A DNA stretch of 11,176 bases from Candidatus Woesearchaeota archaeon (GTDB lineage: Archaea > Nanobdellota > Nanobdellia > Woesearchaeales > ARS49). Under the pieces are notes generated by a model. That model saw nothing but the letters and a program-made list of their open reading frames with translations. It was not told the DNA's origin and searched no databases. Location of the stretch: contig JAHFPE010000009.1 of assembly GCA_023261345.1 (NCBI GenBank), positions 1-11,176 on the forward strand. Reading direction: 5' to 3'. Below are positions 1 through 6,081 of the stretch, one piece after another. Both the position numbers and the translations under genes were made by a program. Numbering within the stretch: position 1 is the first letter of the stretch; each line of letters opens with the position of its first letter.

Positions 1-102
1 CTTATTAGAAAATACTGTTGCTTAAAAAGATGGTTGGAATTTTCGATTAACTGTTGATTTTTTACACAAAAGATTTTATACTTACAACTGATTACGTGAC
101 AA
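1..102. other. Upstream flank with no identifiable gene
   Basis: This edge holds no recognisable gene. On the plus strand, frame 1 stays open for 18 codons up to a TGA at 55-57 and frame 2 for 7 codons up to a TAA at 23-25. The tail of an upstream gene could therefore end here, but neither peptide is long enough to recognise. The right part carries the TATA box of the CMP kinase gene. Confidence 0.4.
73..80 (+). promoter_or_regulatory. TATA box of the CMP kinase gene
   Basis: The sequence ATTTTATA ends 23 nt before the ATG at 103. With an archaeal start site about 25 nt downstream of the box, transcription would begin at or just before the ATG, giving a leaderless or nearly leaderless mRNA. 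This fits the lack of a good Shine-Dalgarno sequence before the ATG. The complement also reads as a TATA box (TATAAAAT), so divergent use is possible, although no start codon is seen on the other side inside the window. Confidence 0.55.
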
Positions 103-657
103 ATGATCATCACGATAAGTGGTAAGCCCGGAAGTGGAAAGTCCACAGTTGCTAAACTCCTTGCCAAAAAGCTTGGTTGGAAGCGTTTTTCAGCAGGTGA
201 TGCACGAGGTGAAGCTGCACAAAAATTAGGGATAACTATTGATGAATTTAACACTCGTGCGAACAAAGATTGTTCCTTGCACAAATTTGCTGATGAAATG
301 ACAATACGATTATCAAAGCAGGGAAATTGTGTGATGGATGGCTGGATAGCATGGTTTTTCTTGCCCAAGAGTTTAAAGGTATTTCTCAACGTATCTCCAA
401 TAATTGCGGCAAAGAGAATTTTTCAAGAACAGCAAATCGCAAGGCGACCGGATGAATGTGTCTACAAAACAGTTGCAGAAGCGAGTAGAACACTGAAAAA
501 ACGCATGAAAATTTCGCGATCTCAATTCATGAGCATTTATGGAAAGAAGGCAGACTTTTTGAATTTGAAGAATTACGATCTGGTTCTAAACACGAATAGA
601 AGTACGCCCGAGCAAACGTGTAAAGAAATACTTCAGAACATGAAGAGAGAGTATTGA
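103..657 (+). CDS. cmk: Archaeal-type cytidylate (CMP/dCMP) kinase
   Basis: This probably transfers the gamma-phosphate of ATP to CMP or dCMP in the cytoplasm, feeding CTP and dCTP pools. The 184-residue length is normal for the archaeal family. The N-terminus MIITISGKPGSGKST carries the P-loop at residues 7-15. It is followed by SAGDARGEAAQKLGITIDEF, which matches the NMP-binding region of archaeal Cmk proteins (SAGD, then a helix and a (S/T)xxEFN motif). The C-terminal part contains SIYGKKADF and YDLVLNT, equivalent to the family's YGI-D and YDLVIDT motifs near the end. The ATG at 103 suits the P-loop spacing and the TATA box before it. The neighbouring phosphatase has its own promoter, so a shared operon is not required. 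A different small NMP kinase of the same fold is the main alternative. Confidence 0.85.
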   Translation: MIITISGKPGSGKSTVAKLLAKKLGWKRFSAGDARGEAAQKLGITIDEFNTRANKDCSLHKFADEMTIRLSKQGNCVMDGWIAWFFLPKSLKVFLNVSPIIAAKRIFQEQQIARRPDECVYKTVAEASRTLKKRMKISRSQFMSIYGKKADFLNLKNYDLVLNTNRSTPEQTCKEILQNMKREY

Positions 658-658
658 A

Positions 659-666
659 TATTTAAA
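659..666 (+). promoter_or_regulatory. TATA box of the histidine phosphatase gene
   Basis: TATTTAAA starts two bases after the cmk stop codon and ends 26 nt before the ATG at 692. The spacing predicts a start site at or next to the ATG, so a leaderless mRNA. Confidence 0.5.
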
Positions 667-672
667 GTAAAG

Positions 673-689
673 AGGATTTTTCAAATCCT
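673..689 (+). promoter_or_regulatory. 7-bp inverted repeat between TATA box and start codon
   Basis: AGGATTT-TTC-AAATCCT is a perfect 7-bp inverted repeat with a 3-nt loop. It lies between the TATA box and the ATG at 692. It could be an operator for a dimeric repressor or a stem-loop at the cmk mRNA 3' end. A chance match of this size is also quite possible in a window this long. Confidence 0.3.
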
Positions 690-691
690 GT

Positions 692-1288
692 ATGGTAAAA
701 ACAACAGTGTATCTTGTGCGTCATGGAGAAACCGCATGGAATGTTTCTGGAAGATTTCAGGGAATGCGGCGTGTTCCGCTGAATAGTTTGGGAAAAATGC
801 AAGCAGTTATTCTCGCAAAAAAATTTCTGAAAATTTCTTTCGACAGAGTGTACGCATCTCCTGCCTTGCGTACAATGCAAACTGCCAGGTGTATTGTTCC
901 TCGAAACGTGATTTTTGCGGATGAAGAGCTTTGTGAACTTCGTAGGCCAATATTTGAAGGTCGAACGCACGATCAAATTGTGAAACTCATTCCTAAGATC
1001 AAGCAAGAGTGGACTGCAGAGGGAATTGACTGGAAGCCTAAAGCAGGAGGAGAAAGCTTACGCGAACTTCAAATAAGAGCAATTCGCTTTTTCACCGGAG
1101 TGTGTAAAGAAAATGCCGCAAAACGTATTCTCATCGTTACGCATGGAAGTGTTATCAAGAGTATTCTTCACTTTTTGCATGGGGGAAAGCCTGAAGACTT
1201 TCTGCATAGGAGAGGTGTAGAAAATGCAGAGGTGGTCTGTGCGGTTCACGATGGAAAGCGCGCTGTTGTAAAAACATGCTTCAAGTAA
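692..1288 (+). CDS. Histidine phosphatase family protein (phosphoglycerate mutase-like)
   Basis: This cytoplasmic phosphatase or mutase belongs to the branch-1 histidine phosphatase family, whose catalytic histidine forms a phosphohistidine intermediate. All core residues are visible in the 198-residue protein: LVRHGET at 8-14 with R10 and nucleophile H11, YASPALRTMQTA at 54-65 with R60, the acid E82 in the CELRR stretch, GGES at 119-122, and THGSV at 150-154 with the second catalytic H151. The length matches the small GpmB/CobC-like group rather than the longer 2,3-bisphosphoglycerate-dependent mutases. The substrate cannot be read from the sequence: a sugar phosphate, 3-phosphoglycerate or alpha-ribazole phosphate are all possible. 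The ATG at 692 places RHG at the usual distance from the N-terminus. The gene follows cmk by 34 bp and converges on the thioredoxin gene. Confidence 0.88.
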   Translation: MVKTTVYLVRHGETAWNVSGRFQGMRRVPLNSLGKMQAVILAKKFLKISFDRVYASPALRTMQTARCIVPRNVIFADEELCELRRPIFEGRTHDQIVKLIPKIKQEWTAEGIDWKPKAGGESLRELQIRAIRFFTGVCKENAAKRILIVTHGSVIKSILHFLHGGKPEDFLHRRGVENAEVVCAVHDGKRAVVKTCFK

Positions 1289-1357
1289 CTGCGGGATTTT
1301 CATAAACTCCATTGTGCGAAAGGTGAAGCAAATACTGATTCAAGAATAGTTAGTCAT

Positions 1358-1378
1358 AAAATTCTCCTGTGAGGAGAA
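1358..1378 (-). terminator. Stem-loop plus T-run ending the ccdA-thioredoxin operon
   Basis: Positions 1362-1378 form a perfect 7-bp stem (TTCTCCT / AGGAGAA) with a GTG loop. On the minus strand the stem is followed directly by TTTT (AAAA at 1358-1361 on the plus strand). It lies 18 bp beyond the thioredoxin stop codon. It resembles an intrinsic terminator for the minus-strand operon; on the plus strand it could also slow polymerase leaving the phosphatase gene. Confidence 0.45.
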
Positions 1379-1380
1379 AA

Positions 1381-1399
1381 GCCAACTGTGGAATCTTTA
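1381..1399. repeat. Left copy of a 19-bp imperfect direct repeat flanking the redox operon
   Basis: GCCAACTGTGGAATCTTTA matches 3260-3278 at 17 of 19 positions, in the same orientation. This copy includes the stop codon of the thioredoxin gene. Similarity does not extend on either side. Confidence 0.5.
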
Positions 1400-2476
1400 T
1401 CCGAACGTAAAGGTAAATACATTAGTTCCAGAAGGTACGTTGATTTGGAGTGTGTGAACGTCAGCGTTATCCTGATGAATCAAATGATAGAGACGTGGTT
1501 CTGAAATATTGAGTGTGCCATCATCTAAAACATCTGTTCCTGTGATGAATGTTCCTGAAGAATCTAAGAGTCTTACATTCGCATTCTGTGGTATGCTGCT
1601 GCTCGCAACCATGTACACATCGTTTGCAGCGTAGGTAAATAAGATTTGGCTTTTTTCACCTGCTTGTGCATATTCAGGAGTAATATTCCATGTTCCATTT
1701 AAATAAAGAGAATTAAGTTTTGGTTTGTTTGTTGCACTGAATGTTGCAAGTCCGCTTTTTCCTCGAGGTCCATTCTGTAAATATGAATTCCGTGAGGAGC
1801 CAAAATATACTTCTGGACTTCCAACTTCTCCGGGAAGTGATGCTTTGAGTGCATATTCTGGCATTTTTAGTTGAGCAATTCCCATACGTTCTGCACGTTC
1901 TTTTAGAAGTAGTTGGATTACTTTTTCAGTTTCTTCATATCCGCCTTCACCAATATGATCATATACGATAAAGCCGTCGATATCGACAAGGTACTTTCTC
2001 GGCCAGTATCTGTTGCTAAAAGAATTCCAAATTTCTTGGTTGTTATCTTGAACTACGGGATACTTAATGCCAAACTTGTCAACTGCGCGCTTAACATTAT
2101 CATAGTCTTTTTCGAATTCAAATTCTGGCGTGTGAACTCCCAATATTAATAGTCCTTGATCGCTATATTTTTTGTACCATTCATTAAGTTGTGGAATTGT
2201 GCGTTGGCAATTAATGCAACTGTATGTCCAAAAATCTACAAGTATTATTTTCTTTCCAACAATATCTTGCAGTTTGAATGGAAGTGAATTTATGAAATTA
2301 TGCTCTCCAGGGATTTCGGGGACTAAAGGATACTGTTTTGCTTTTTCTAATGCTTGTGTGGAGTTGTTCTTCACAAGTGATTGTGAGGAATTATTCTCTG
2401 AATTCTTGCTAAGGAGTATGATGCCTGTAATTATGAGAAGGAACACGAACGCTTGCATGATTCTTCGTTTTTTCAT
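1397..2476 (-). CDS. Membrane-anchored thioredoxin-like protein with DipZ-type C-terminal domain
   Basis: This probably acts on the outer face of the cell membrane as a thiol-disulfide exchange protein supplied with electrons by the CcdA encoded upstream. The 359-residue protein has a short basic start (MKKRR) and a single hydrophobic anchor at about residues 8-23, then a low-complexity linker. A TlpA/thioredoxin domain spans about 60-190, with the redox motif WTYSCINCQ (C87, C90) and the cis-proline in YWPRKY (P159). Residues about 220-359, starting SPEVYFGSSRN, resemble the beta-rich C-terminal domain of DipZ proteins. The frame is open 93 nt further upstream, but that part would overlap ccdA and looks non-coding; the ATG at 2474-2476 places the anchor correctly. 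It follows ccdA after 16 bp. No Shine-Dalgarno is visible; a C-rich tract precedes the ATG. Confidence 0.85.
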   Translation of the reverse strand: MKKRRIMQAFVFLLIITGIILLSKNSENNSSQSLVKNNSTQALEKAKQYPLVPEIPGEHNFINSLPFKLQDIVGKKIILVDFWTYSCINCQRTIPQLNEWYKKYSDQGLLILGVHTPEFEFEKDYDNVKRAVDKFGIKYPVVQDNNQEIWNSFSNRYWPRKYLVDIDGFIVYDHIGEGGYEETEKVIQLLLKERAERMGIAQLKMPEYALKASLPGEVGSPEVYFGSSRNSYLQNGPRGKSGLATFSATNKPKLNSLYLNGTWNITPEYAQAGEKSQILFTYAANDVYMVASSSIPQNANVRLLDSSGTFITGTDVLDDGTLNISEPRLYHLIHQDNADVHTLQINVPSGTNVFTFTFG

Positions 2477-2491
2477 GGGGTGGGGGGTTGT
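2477..2491 (-). promoter_or_regulatory. C-rich leader before the thioredoxin start codon
   Basis: The ccdA-thioredoxin junction on the coding strand reads ACAACCCCCCACCCC before the ATG. It has no GGAGG-like element. The plus strand is correspondingly G-rich (GGGGTGGGGGG), unusual in this AT-rich sequence. How translation of the second gene starts is therefore not obvious; coupling to the ccdA stop codon, 16 bp away, is possible. Confidence 0.3.
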
Positions 2492-2492
2492 T

Positions 2493-3194
2493 TTATCGTA
2501 GGAGTAGTTTGTTGAGGAAGTTCCAATTAATGAGTAATTCCATTCGCTGTGTGAACACCAATATGCCAAGAAAGATGAGTATCACTCCAAAGAGTTTTTG
2601 CAATTTGTTAAGTCCAGCTGAATATTGCTGGATAATTCTTGCTGCTTGTTCAGTTAGAAGTCCTACAGCTAAAAAAGGAACTCCCAATCCTAATGAATAT
2701 GCGAGGAGTAATGTGAATGCGCTTCCTGGTTCTGCAGTTGCAAGACCAAGGATTGCGCCAAGTGTTGGTCCAACGCAAGGTGTCCAGCCTGCACCAAATG
2801 CTATTCCAAAAATTACTGATCGAAAATAACTCGGGTTGAGATTCTGAACTTTAATTTTGTGTTCTGAATGAAACCACGGAATCGAAATTATACCTATTAA
2901 ACTAAGACCAAATAATATGATGAGTGTTCCGCTTATTCGTGCAATCCAGATTTGTGCTGTGTATGCAATGTTCGCAAGCACAGTGTTCAGCAGTACGCCA
3001 AGAAGCGAAAATACGATTGCAAAGCCAAGTACAAAGCAAATACTATGAACAAAAATAATTCCTCGTTTGTGCTCATCGTGAACTGATGCGCCAGCAAGGT
3101 AAGCAAGATAACCAGGAATGAGAGGCAGTACGCACGGTGCAAGAAATGAAACTATTCCTGCAAAAAATGCGAGTAAAATAGTGATTTCTGCCAT
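2493..3194 (-). CDS. ccdA: CcdA-type transmembrane thiol-disulfide electron transporter
   Basis: An integral membrane protein of the CcdA/DsbD-core family, moving electrons from cytoplasmic thioredoxin to thiol proteins outside. The 233 residues form six hydrophobic segments, arranged as an inverted pair of three-helix units, the usual CcdA size. The two redox cysteines stand in characteristic motifs: FLAPCVLPLIPGYL (C21) in the first helix and GWTPCVGPTLGAIL (C140) in the fourth. The gene is the first of a two-gene minus-strand operon with the thioredoxin-like partner, its probable electron acceptor. An in-frame TAG three codons before the ATG fixes the start region. The intergenic stretch to the divergent galT is short (126 bp with the preferred galT start). 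A role in cytochrome c maturation cannot be told from a general reductase role, as no cytochrome genes are present. Confidence 0.93.
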   Translation of the reverse strand: MAEITILLAFFAGIVSFLAPCVLPLIPGYLAYLAGASVHDEHKRGIIFVHSICFVLGFAIVFSLLGVLLNTVLANIAYTAQIWIARISGTLIILFGLSLIGIISIPWFHSEHKIKVQNLNPSYFRSVIFGIAFGAGWTPCVGPTLGAILGLATAEPGSAFTLLLAYSLGLGVPFLAVGLLTEQAARIIQQYSAGLNKLQKLFGVILIFLGILVFTQRMELLINWNFLNKLLLR

Positions 3195-3220
3195 GAGTGT
3201 CTAGAGTACTGTTGATTCGT

Positions 3221-3245
3221 CAAAAAATGTGTTGCGTACTTAAAG
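3221..3245 (-). promoter_or_regulatory. Candidate promoter of the ccdA-thioredoxin operon
   Basis: Two TATA-like stretches are visible on the minus strand: CTTTAAGT at 3238-3245, 44 nt before the ATG, which would give a short leader, and ATTTTTTG at 3221-3228, 27 nt before the ATG, which would give a leaderless mRNA. Neither is a strong match, and the sequence alone does not decide between them. Confidence 0.3.
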
Positions 3246-3259
3246 GTTGTGAAACATTT

Positions 3260-3278
3260 GCCAACTGCGGAATGTTTA
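3260..3278. repeat. Right copy of the 19-bp imperfect direct repeat
   Basis: GCCAACTGCGGAATGTTTA differs from the copy at 1381-1399 at only two positions. It overlaps the left half of the galT TATA box, and the two copies bracket the ccdA-thioredoxin operon with its terminator-proximal and promoter-proximal ends. Confidence 0.5.
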
Positions 3279-3282
3279 AATA
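3275..3282 (+). promoter_or_regulatory. TATA box of the galT-debranching enzyme operon
   Basis: TTTAAATA is close to the archaeal TATA consensus. A start site about 25 nt downstream falls near 3303-3306, after the GTG at 3300 but before a Shine-Dalgarno-like GAGGTG at 3310-3315. This supports translation from the TTG at 3321 rather than from the GTG at 3300. Confidence 0.55.
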
Positions 3283-3309
3283 GTCTCTTCTGCGATTAAG
3301 TGCTAAAAA

Positions 3310-3315
3310 GAGGTG
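3310..3315 (+). promoter_or_regulatory. Ribosome binding site deciding the galT start
   Basis: GAGGTG matches the archaeal anti-Shine-Dalgarno sequence and lies 5 nt before a TTG at 3321. The first residues from that TTG (MGELRKDYV) match the usual beginning of GalT proteins. Confidence 0.5.
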
Positions 3316-3320
3316 TGGTG

Positions 3321-4268
3321 TTGGGTGAGTTACGAAAAGATTACGTGTTAGATCGCTGGGTTGTACTTGCACCAAGTAGAAGTAAACGCCCGCAGCTTCT
3401 TGCACTTTCGCAGCGCGTAAAAAATGATGATGCCTGTTTTTTTTGTCCGGGGAACGAGCACCTTACTCCTCCTGAAATTGGCAGAATAAAAAATGGCTCA
3501 AGTTGGCTTTTGCGTTGGTTTGAGAATAAATTTCCTGCTCTTCAACCGCAAGGTCAGCCGTTTGTGAAAACTGACAATCGTTTTTTCAAATTTTCCGCAA
3601 ATTATGGTTATCATGAGGTGATTATTGAAACTCCTAAGAATGATGTTTCTCTAGGTGAACTTGCTGTTGACCACATTCTTCTTGTGCTTCAAACATATTG
3701 CAATAGAATAAAAACATTATCCGCACTTCCACATATCAAGTACGTATCTGTATTCAAGAATCATGGTGGTCAAGCAGGAGCGAGTATTAGCCATAGTCAT
3801 TCACAAGTTATGGCAGTAAATACTATTCCGCCGTTCGTAGAAGAGCAAATTGCTGCATACAGAAAGTTCATTTCGTGTCCGTACTGTCAGATTATTGATG
3901 TTGAAAGGCGTAGTCTTCGTCGGGTAATTGAAACTGAGCATGTGCTTGCCTTTACTCCGTATGCTCCTAGATTTCATTATGAATGCTGGATTTTTCCTAA
4001 AAAACACGTACGTTCTCTGTGCGATCTTTCAGTTGTAGAGCTTCTTGATGTTGCGAAAGTTTTGAAAATCGTTCTTGAGAAAACTAGCAAGGTAAGTTCT
4101 TCGTATAATCTTCTTGTGCATGAGAGTCCTTGCAAAGAAGACATGCATCTTTACATAGAAATTGCGCCGCGTAATACAACTTGGGCGGGGTTTGAACTTA
4201 GTACTGGAACAGTCATAACGAGTGTGAGTCCAGAGGATGCTGCGGCATTTTATCGAGGAGAAACATGA
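3321..4268 (+). CDS. galT: Galactose-1-phosphate uridylyltransferase-type nucleotidyltransferase
   Basis: A cytoplasmic HIT-superfamily enzyme that would exchange UMP between UDP-glucose and galactose 1-phosphate (Leloir pathway) through a uridylyl-histidine intermediate. With the TTG start the protein has 315 residues. Visible features: ELRKDYVLDRWVVLAPSRSKRP near the N-terminus in two parts (residues 3-12 and 13-24), zinc ligands in CFFCPGN (C39, C42), YGYHEVIIE with H98, and the active-site SHSHSQ (H158, H160, Q162), corresponding to HPHGQ of classical GalT. A CPYC pair at 186-189 opens the second HIT-like half, which contains a conserved-looking FHYECWIFPKKH. A GTG at 3300 is an alternative start adding 7 residues. 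The gene is coupled to the downstream debranching enzyme by a 4-bp overlap. This context makes an ADP-/UDP-glucose phosphorylase-like role in glucan metabolism a real alternative. Confidence 0.85.
   Translation: MGELRKDYVLDRWVVLAPSRSKRPQLLALSQRVKNDDACFFCPGNEHLTPPEIGRIKNGSSWLLRWFENKFPALQPQGQPFVKTDNRFFKFSANYGYHEVIIETPKNDVSLGELAVDHILLVLQTYCNRIKTLSALPHIKYVSVFKNHGGQAGASISHSHSQVMAVNTIPPFVEEQIAAYRKFISCPYCQIIDVERRSLRRVIETEHVLAFTPYAPRFHYECWIFPKKHVRSLCDLSVVELLDVAKVLKIVLEKTSKVSSSYNLLVHESPCKEDMHLYIEIAPRNTTWAGFELSTGTVITSVSPEDAAAFYRGET
4255..4260 (+). promoter_or_regulatory. Ribosome binding site of the debranching enzyme gene
   Basis: GAGGAG sits 4 nt before the ATG at 4265, within the last codons of galT. 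Together with the ATGA start/stop overlap it indicates translational coupling inside one mRNA. Confidence 0.6.
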
Positions 4269-6034
4269 GCACGATCACAAGTGTGGCGCAAGCAAAGCCA
4301 GCCACTGGATTTATTCTTACGAATGCTAACGGTAGTTTTCTCGCAATTCGAGAGAATACGAGCAGGTACGAAGGGTTTTTCGTTCGCGAGGAATCTAATG
4401 TCTACCGTGTGATTGCAGGAATTTTACCAGAGGGAACTGCAGAACATGTAACGAACAGACTGTGGTGTGTCGAGCGCAATCGTACTGGGGGAGTTGCTGA
4501 AAGGTACGTTATTCCAACTGATGCAAATGCAGTTGTGTACACAATTAGTAAGCAAGGTGAGATTCAACTGCTGCTTGATTGTAAAAAAATTTATGACAAT
4601 CGAAGTTGGGGAAGAACGTATAACATATCTACTGAAGAGCAATGTCTTGTAATTCATTATCGTAAAATAAATGATCCAAGGGAACCAAGTGGTATAGATG
4701 CAGGCGGAGAATATGAATTGTTTGTTGCAGTTCATGGCAAACCACTTGAAGCATTGCCGGTTAATGCGTGGGTGAGGCAGGATTGCGTGTTTGATCGTGC
4801 AAGAAGCAGTCCTCCATTTGAGAGATATGTCTATCATGCAGCAACGCTCAAGGGCACGTGTTTTGTTGTTGCTGCAAGCACTGATAAAACTCATGCAATT
4901 CAAACAGCAAAGCACGTGTTTGCAAGAAAAGAGCGAGTTTGTAGTGATGCAGAATCTTCTTGTGCGGCATTTATGAGTGAGGCGCAGCTTCCTTCGTCAT
5001 TCGAAACTGCTTGGATGTGTGCAGAAAATGCACTTCGCATGACTCTTTCAAAAAAGACAACTCTTTCTGCTGGACTTCCATGGTTCTTTCAATTCTGGTT
5101 GCGAGACACTGCAATTTCAGCTCGTGCATTCATGCTCATGGATAAACCGCTTGTCGCAAAGAAGCTGTTGTTATCTATGTTAGAAGATTCGCAAGGAAAA
5201 ATGAAATCAAATACGTCATCAACACTTGATGCAATTGACGCACCTGGTTGGATATTTCTACGACTAGGAGAACTTGCACAAAAAGACTTGCTTTCTGATG
5301 AAGAAGAGCAACTTGTAATTCAGCATGCAGGCACATATCTCACGCGGGTTCGTTCATCATTAACAAACGGGCTTGTGAAGAACGAAGCTCTCGAGACATG
5401 GACGGACACGAGTTTTGGTGCAGATGATGGGCGAAAGGGATGTAGAATTGAAGTTCAAGCGCTTGTTCTTGCAACGTGCAAAACATACGCGTTTCTAACA
5501 GGAACGCATCATCCTCTTGAGCAAGAACTTATTGTGTCAATACGAAAAAATTTTTGGAATGGAAAACTGCTCTTGGATGGAGTGAATGACAAAACAATTC
5601 GTCCTAACATTTTTCTTGCAGCATACGCGTGTCCAGAAATTCTTTCACTACACGAATGGGAATCATGTTTTGATGAAGTCCTTCCAAAGCTTTGGCTTTC
5701 TTGGGGTGGTTTTGCAACAATATCAAAGGAGAGTCCTTTGTTCACAAAAGAGCACACTGGAGAAGACAACAAAAGTTATCATCGGGGGGATAGTTGGTTC
5801 TGGATAAATAATCTTTCTGCAATAATCTTGCACAGAACCAACCCAAAGAAGTACAAGCAGTACGTTGATAAAATTCTAAATGCTTCAACAGCTGAACTTA
5901 TGACTTTAGGAATTCCAGGTGTGGCTGGAGAATTAAGCAGTGCAGAGCATTTAACAAGTGAAGGTTGCTGGCTTCAAACATGGTCGAATGCGACGTATGT
6001 TGAATTGTGTTACGAATTGTTTTTGAAGAAATGA
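4265..6034 (+). CDS. Amylo-alpha-1,6-glucosidase (glycogen debranching enzyme family)
   Basis: Predicted cytoplasmic glycoside hydrolase of the GDE C-terminal-domain family, cutting alpha-1,6 branches in glycogen-like or maltooligosaccharide substrates. The 589 residues split into a beta-rich N-terminal domain (about 1-230) and an (alpha/alpha)6 barrel (about 240-589). Barrel motifs appear in family order: GLPWFFQFWLRDT at 270-282, TLDAIDAPGW at 320-329, the probable acid region ETWTDTSF at 377-384, GCRIEVQAL at 392-400, RPNIFLA at 446-452, YHRGDSWFWINN at 505-516 and GELSSAEHLTSEGC at 555-568. They are diverged from bacterial and Sulfolobus-type enzymes but all present. No signal peptide is seen. 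The start is secured by a Shine-Dalgarno and the ATGA overlap with galT. A trehalase or glucoamylase of the same barrel fold is a less likely alternative. Confidence 0.82.
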   Translation: MSTITSVAQAKPATGFILTNANGSFLAIRENTSRYEGFFVREESNVYRVIAGILPEGTAEHVTNRLWCVERNRTGGVAERYVIPTDANAVVYTISKQGEIQLLLDCKKIYDNRSWGRTYNISTEEQCLVIHYRKINDPREPSGIDAGGEYELFVAVHGKPLEALPVNAWVRQDCVFDRARSSPPFERYVYHAATLKGTCFVVAASTDKTHAIQTAKHVFARKERVCSDAESSCAAFMSEAQLPSSFETAWMCAENALRMTLSKKTTLSAGLPWFFQFWLRDTAISARAFMLMDKPLVAKKLLLSMLEDSQGKMKSNTSSTLDAIDAPGWIFLRLGELAQKDLLSDEEEQLVIQHAGTYLTRVRSSLTNGLVKNEALETWTDTSFGADDGRKGCRIEVQALVLATCKTYAFLTGTHHPLEQELIVSIRKNFWNGKLLLDGVNDKTIRPNIFLAAYACPEILSLHEWESCFDEVLPKLWLSWGGFATISKESPLFTKEHTGEDNKSYHRGDSWFWINNLSAIILHRTNPKKYKQYVDKILNASTAELMTLGIPGVAGELSSAEHLTSEGCWLQTWSNATYVELCYELFLKK

Positions 6035-6081
6035 AGGTTGATGAGTTCGGAGTTTTCGTTTGTTTATTTAGCTAATTGTGA

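Noticed and set aside
662..1006. 114-codon minus-strand frame opposite the phosphatase gene
   Set aside because: It lies antisense to a gene whose catalytic motifs are complete and has no promoter or recognisable motif.
2482..2491. GGGGGGTTGT shared with 6234-6243
   Set aside because: A 10-base match dominated by a G-run; flanks differ, so I treat it as coincidence.
2477..2569. Upstream extension of the thioredoxin-like gene (31 more codons to 2569)
   Set aside because: It overlaps the end of ccdA, has no signal-peptide or domain character, and would place the membrane anchor away from the N-terminus. The ATG at 2476 is better.
4424..4915. 163-codon minus-strand frame inside the debranching enzyme gene
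   Set aside because: It is an antisense shadow of a clearly conserved gene, Cys- and Ile-rich with no domain character.
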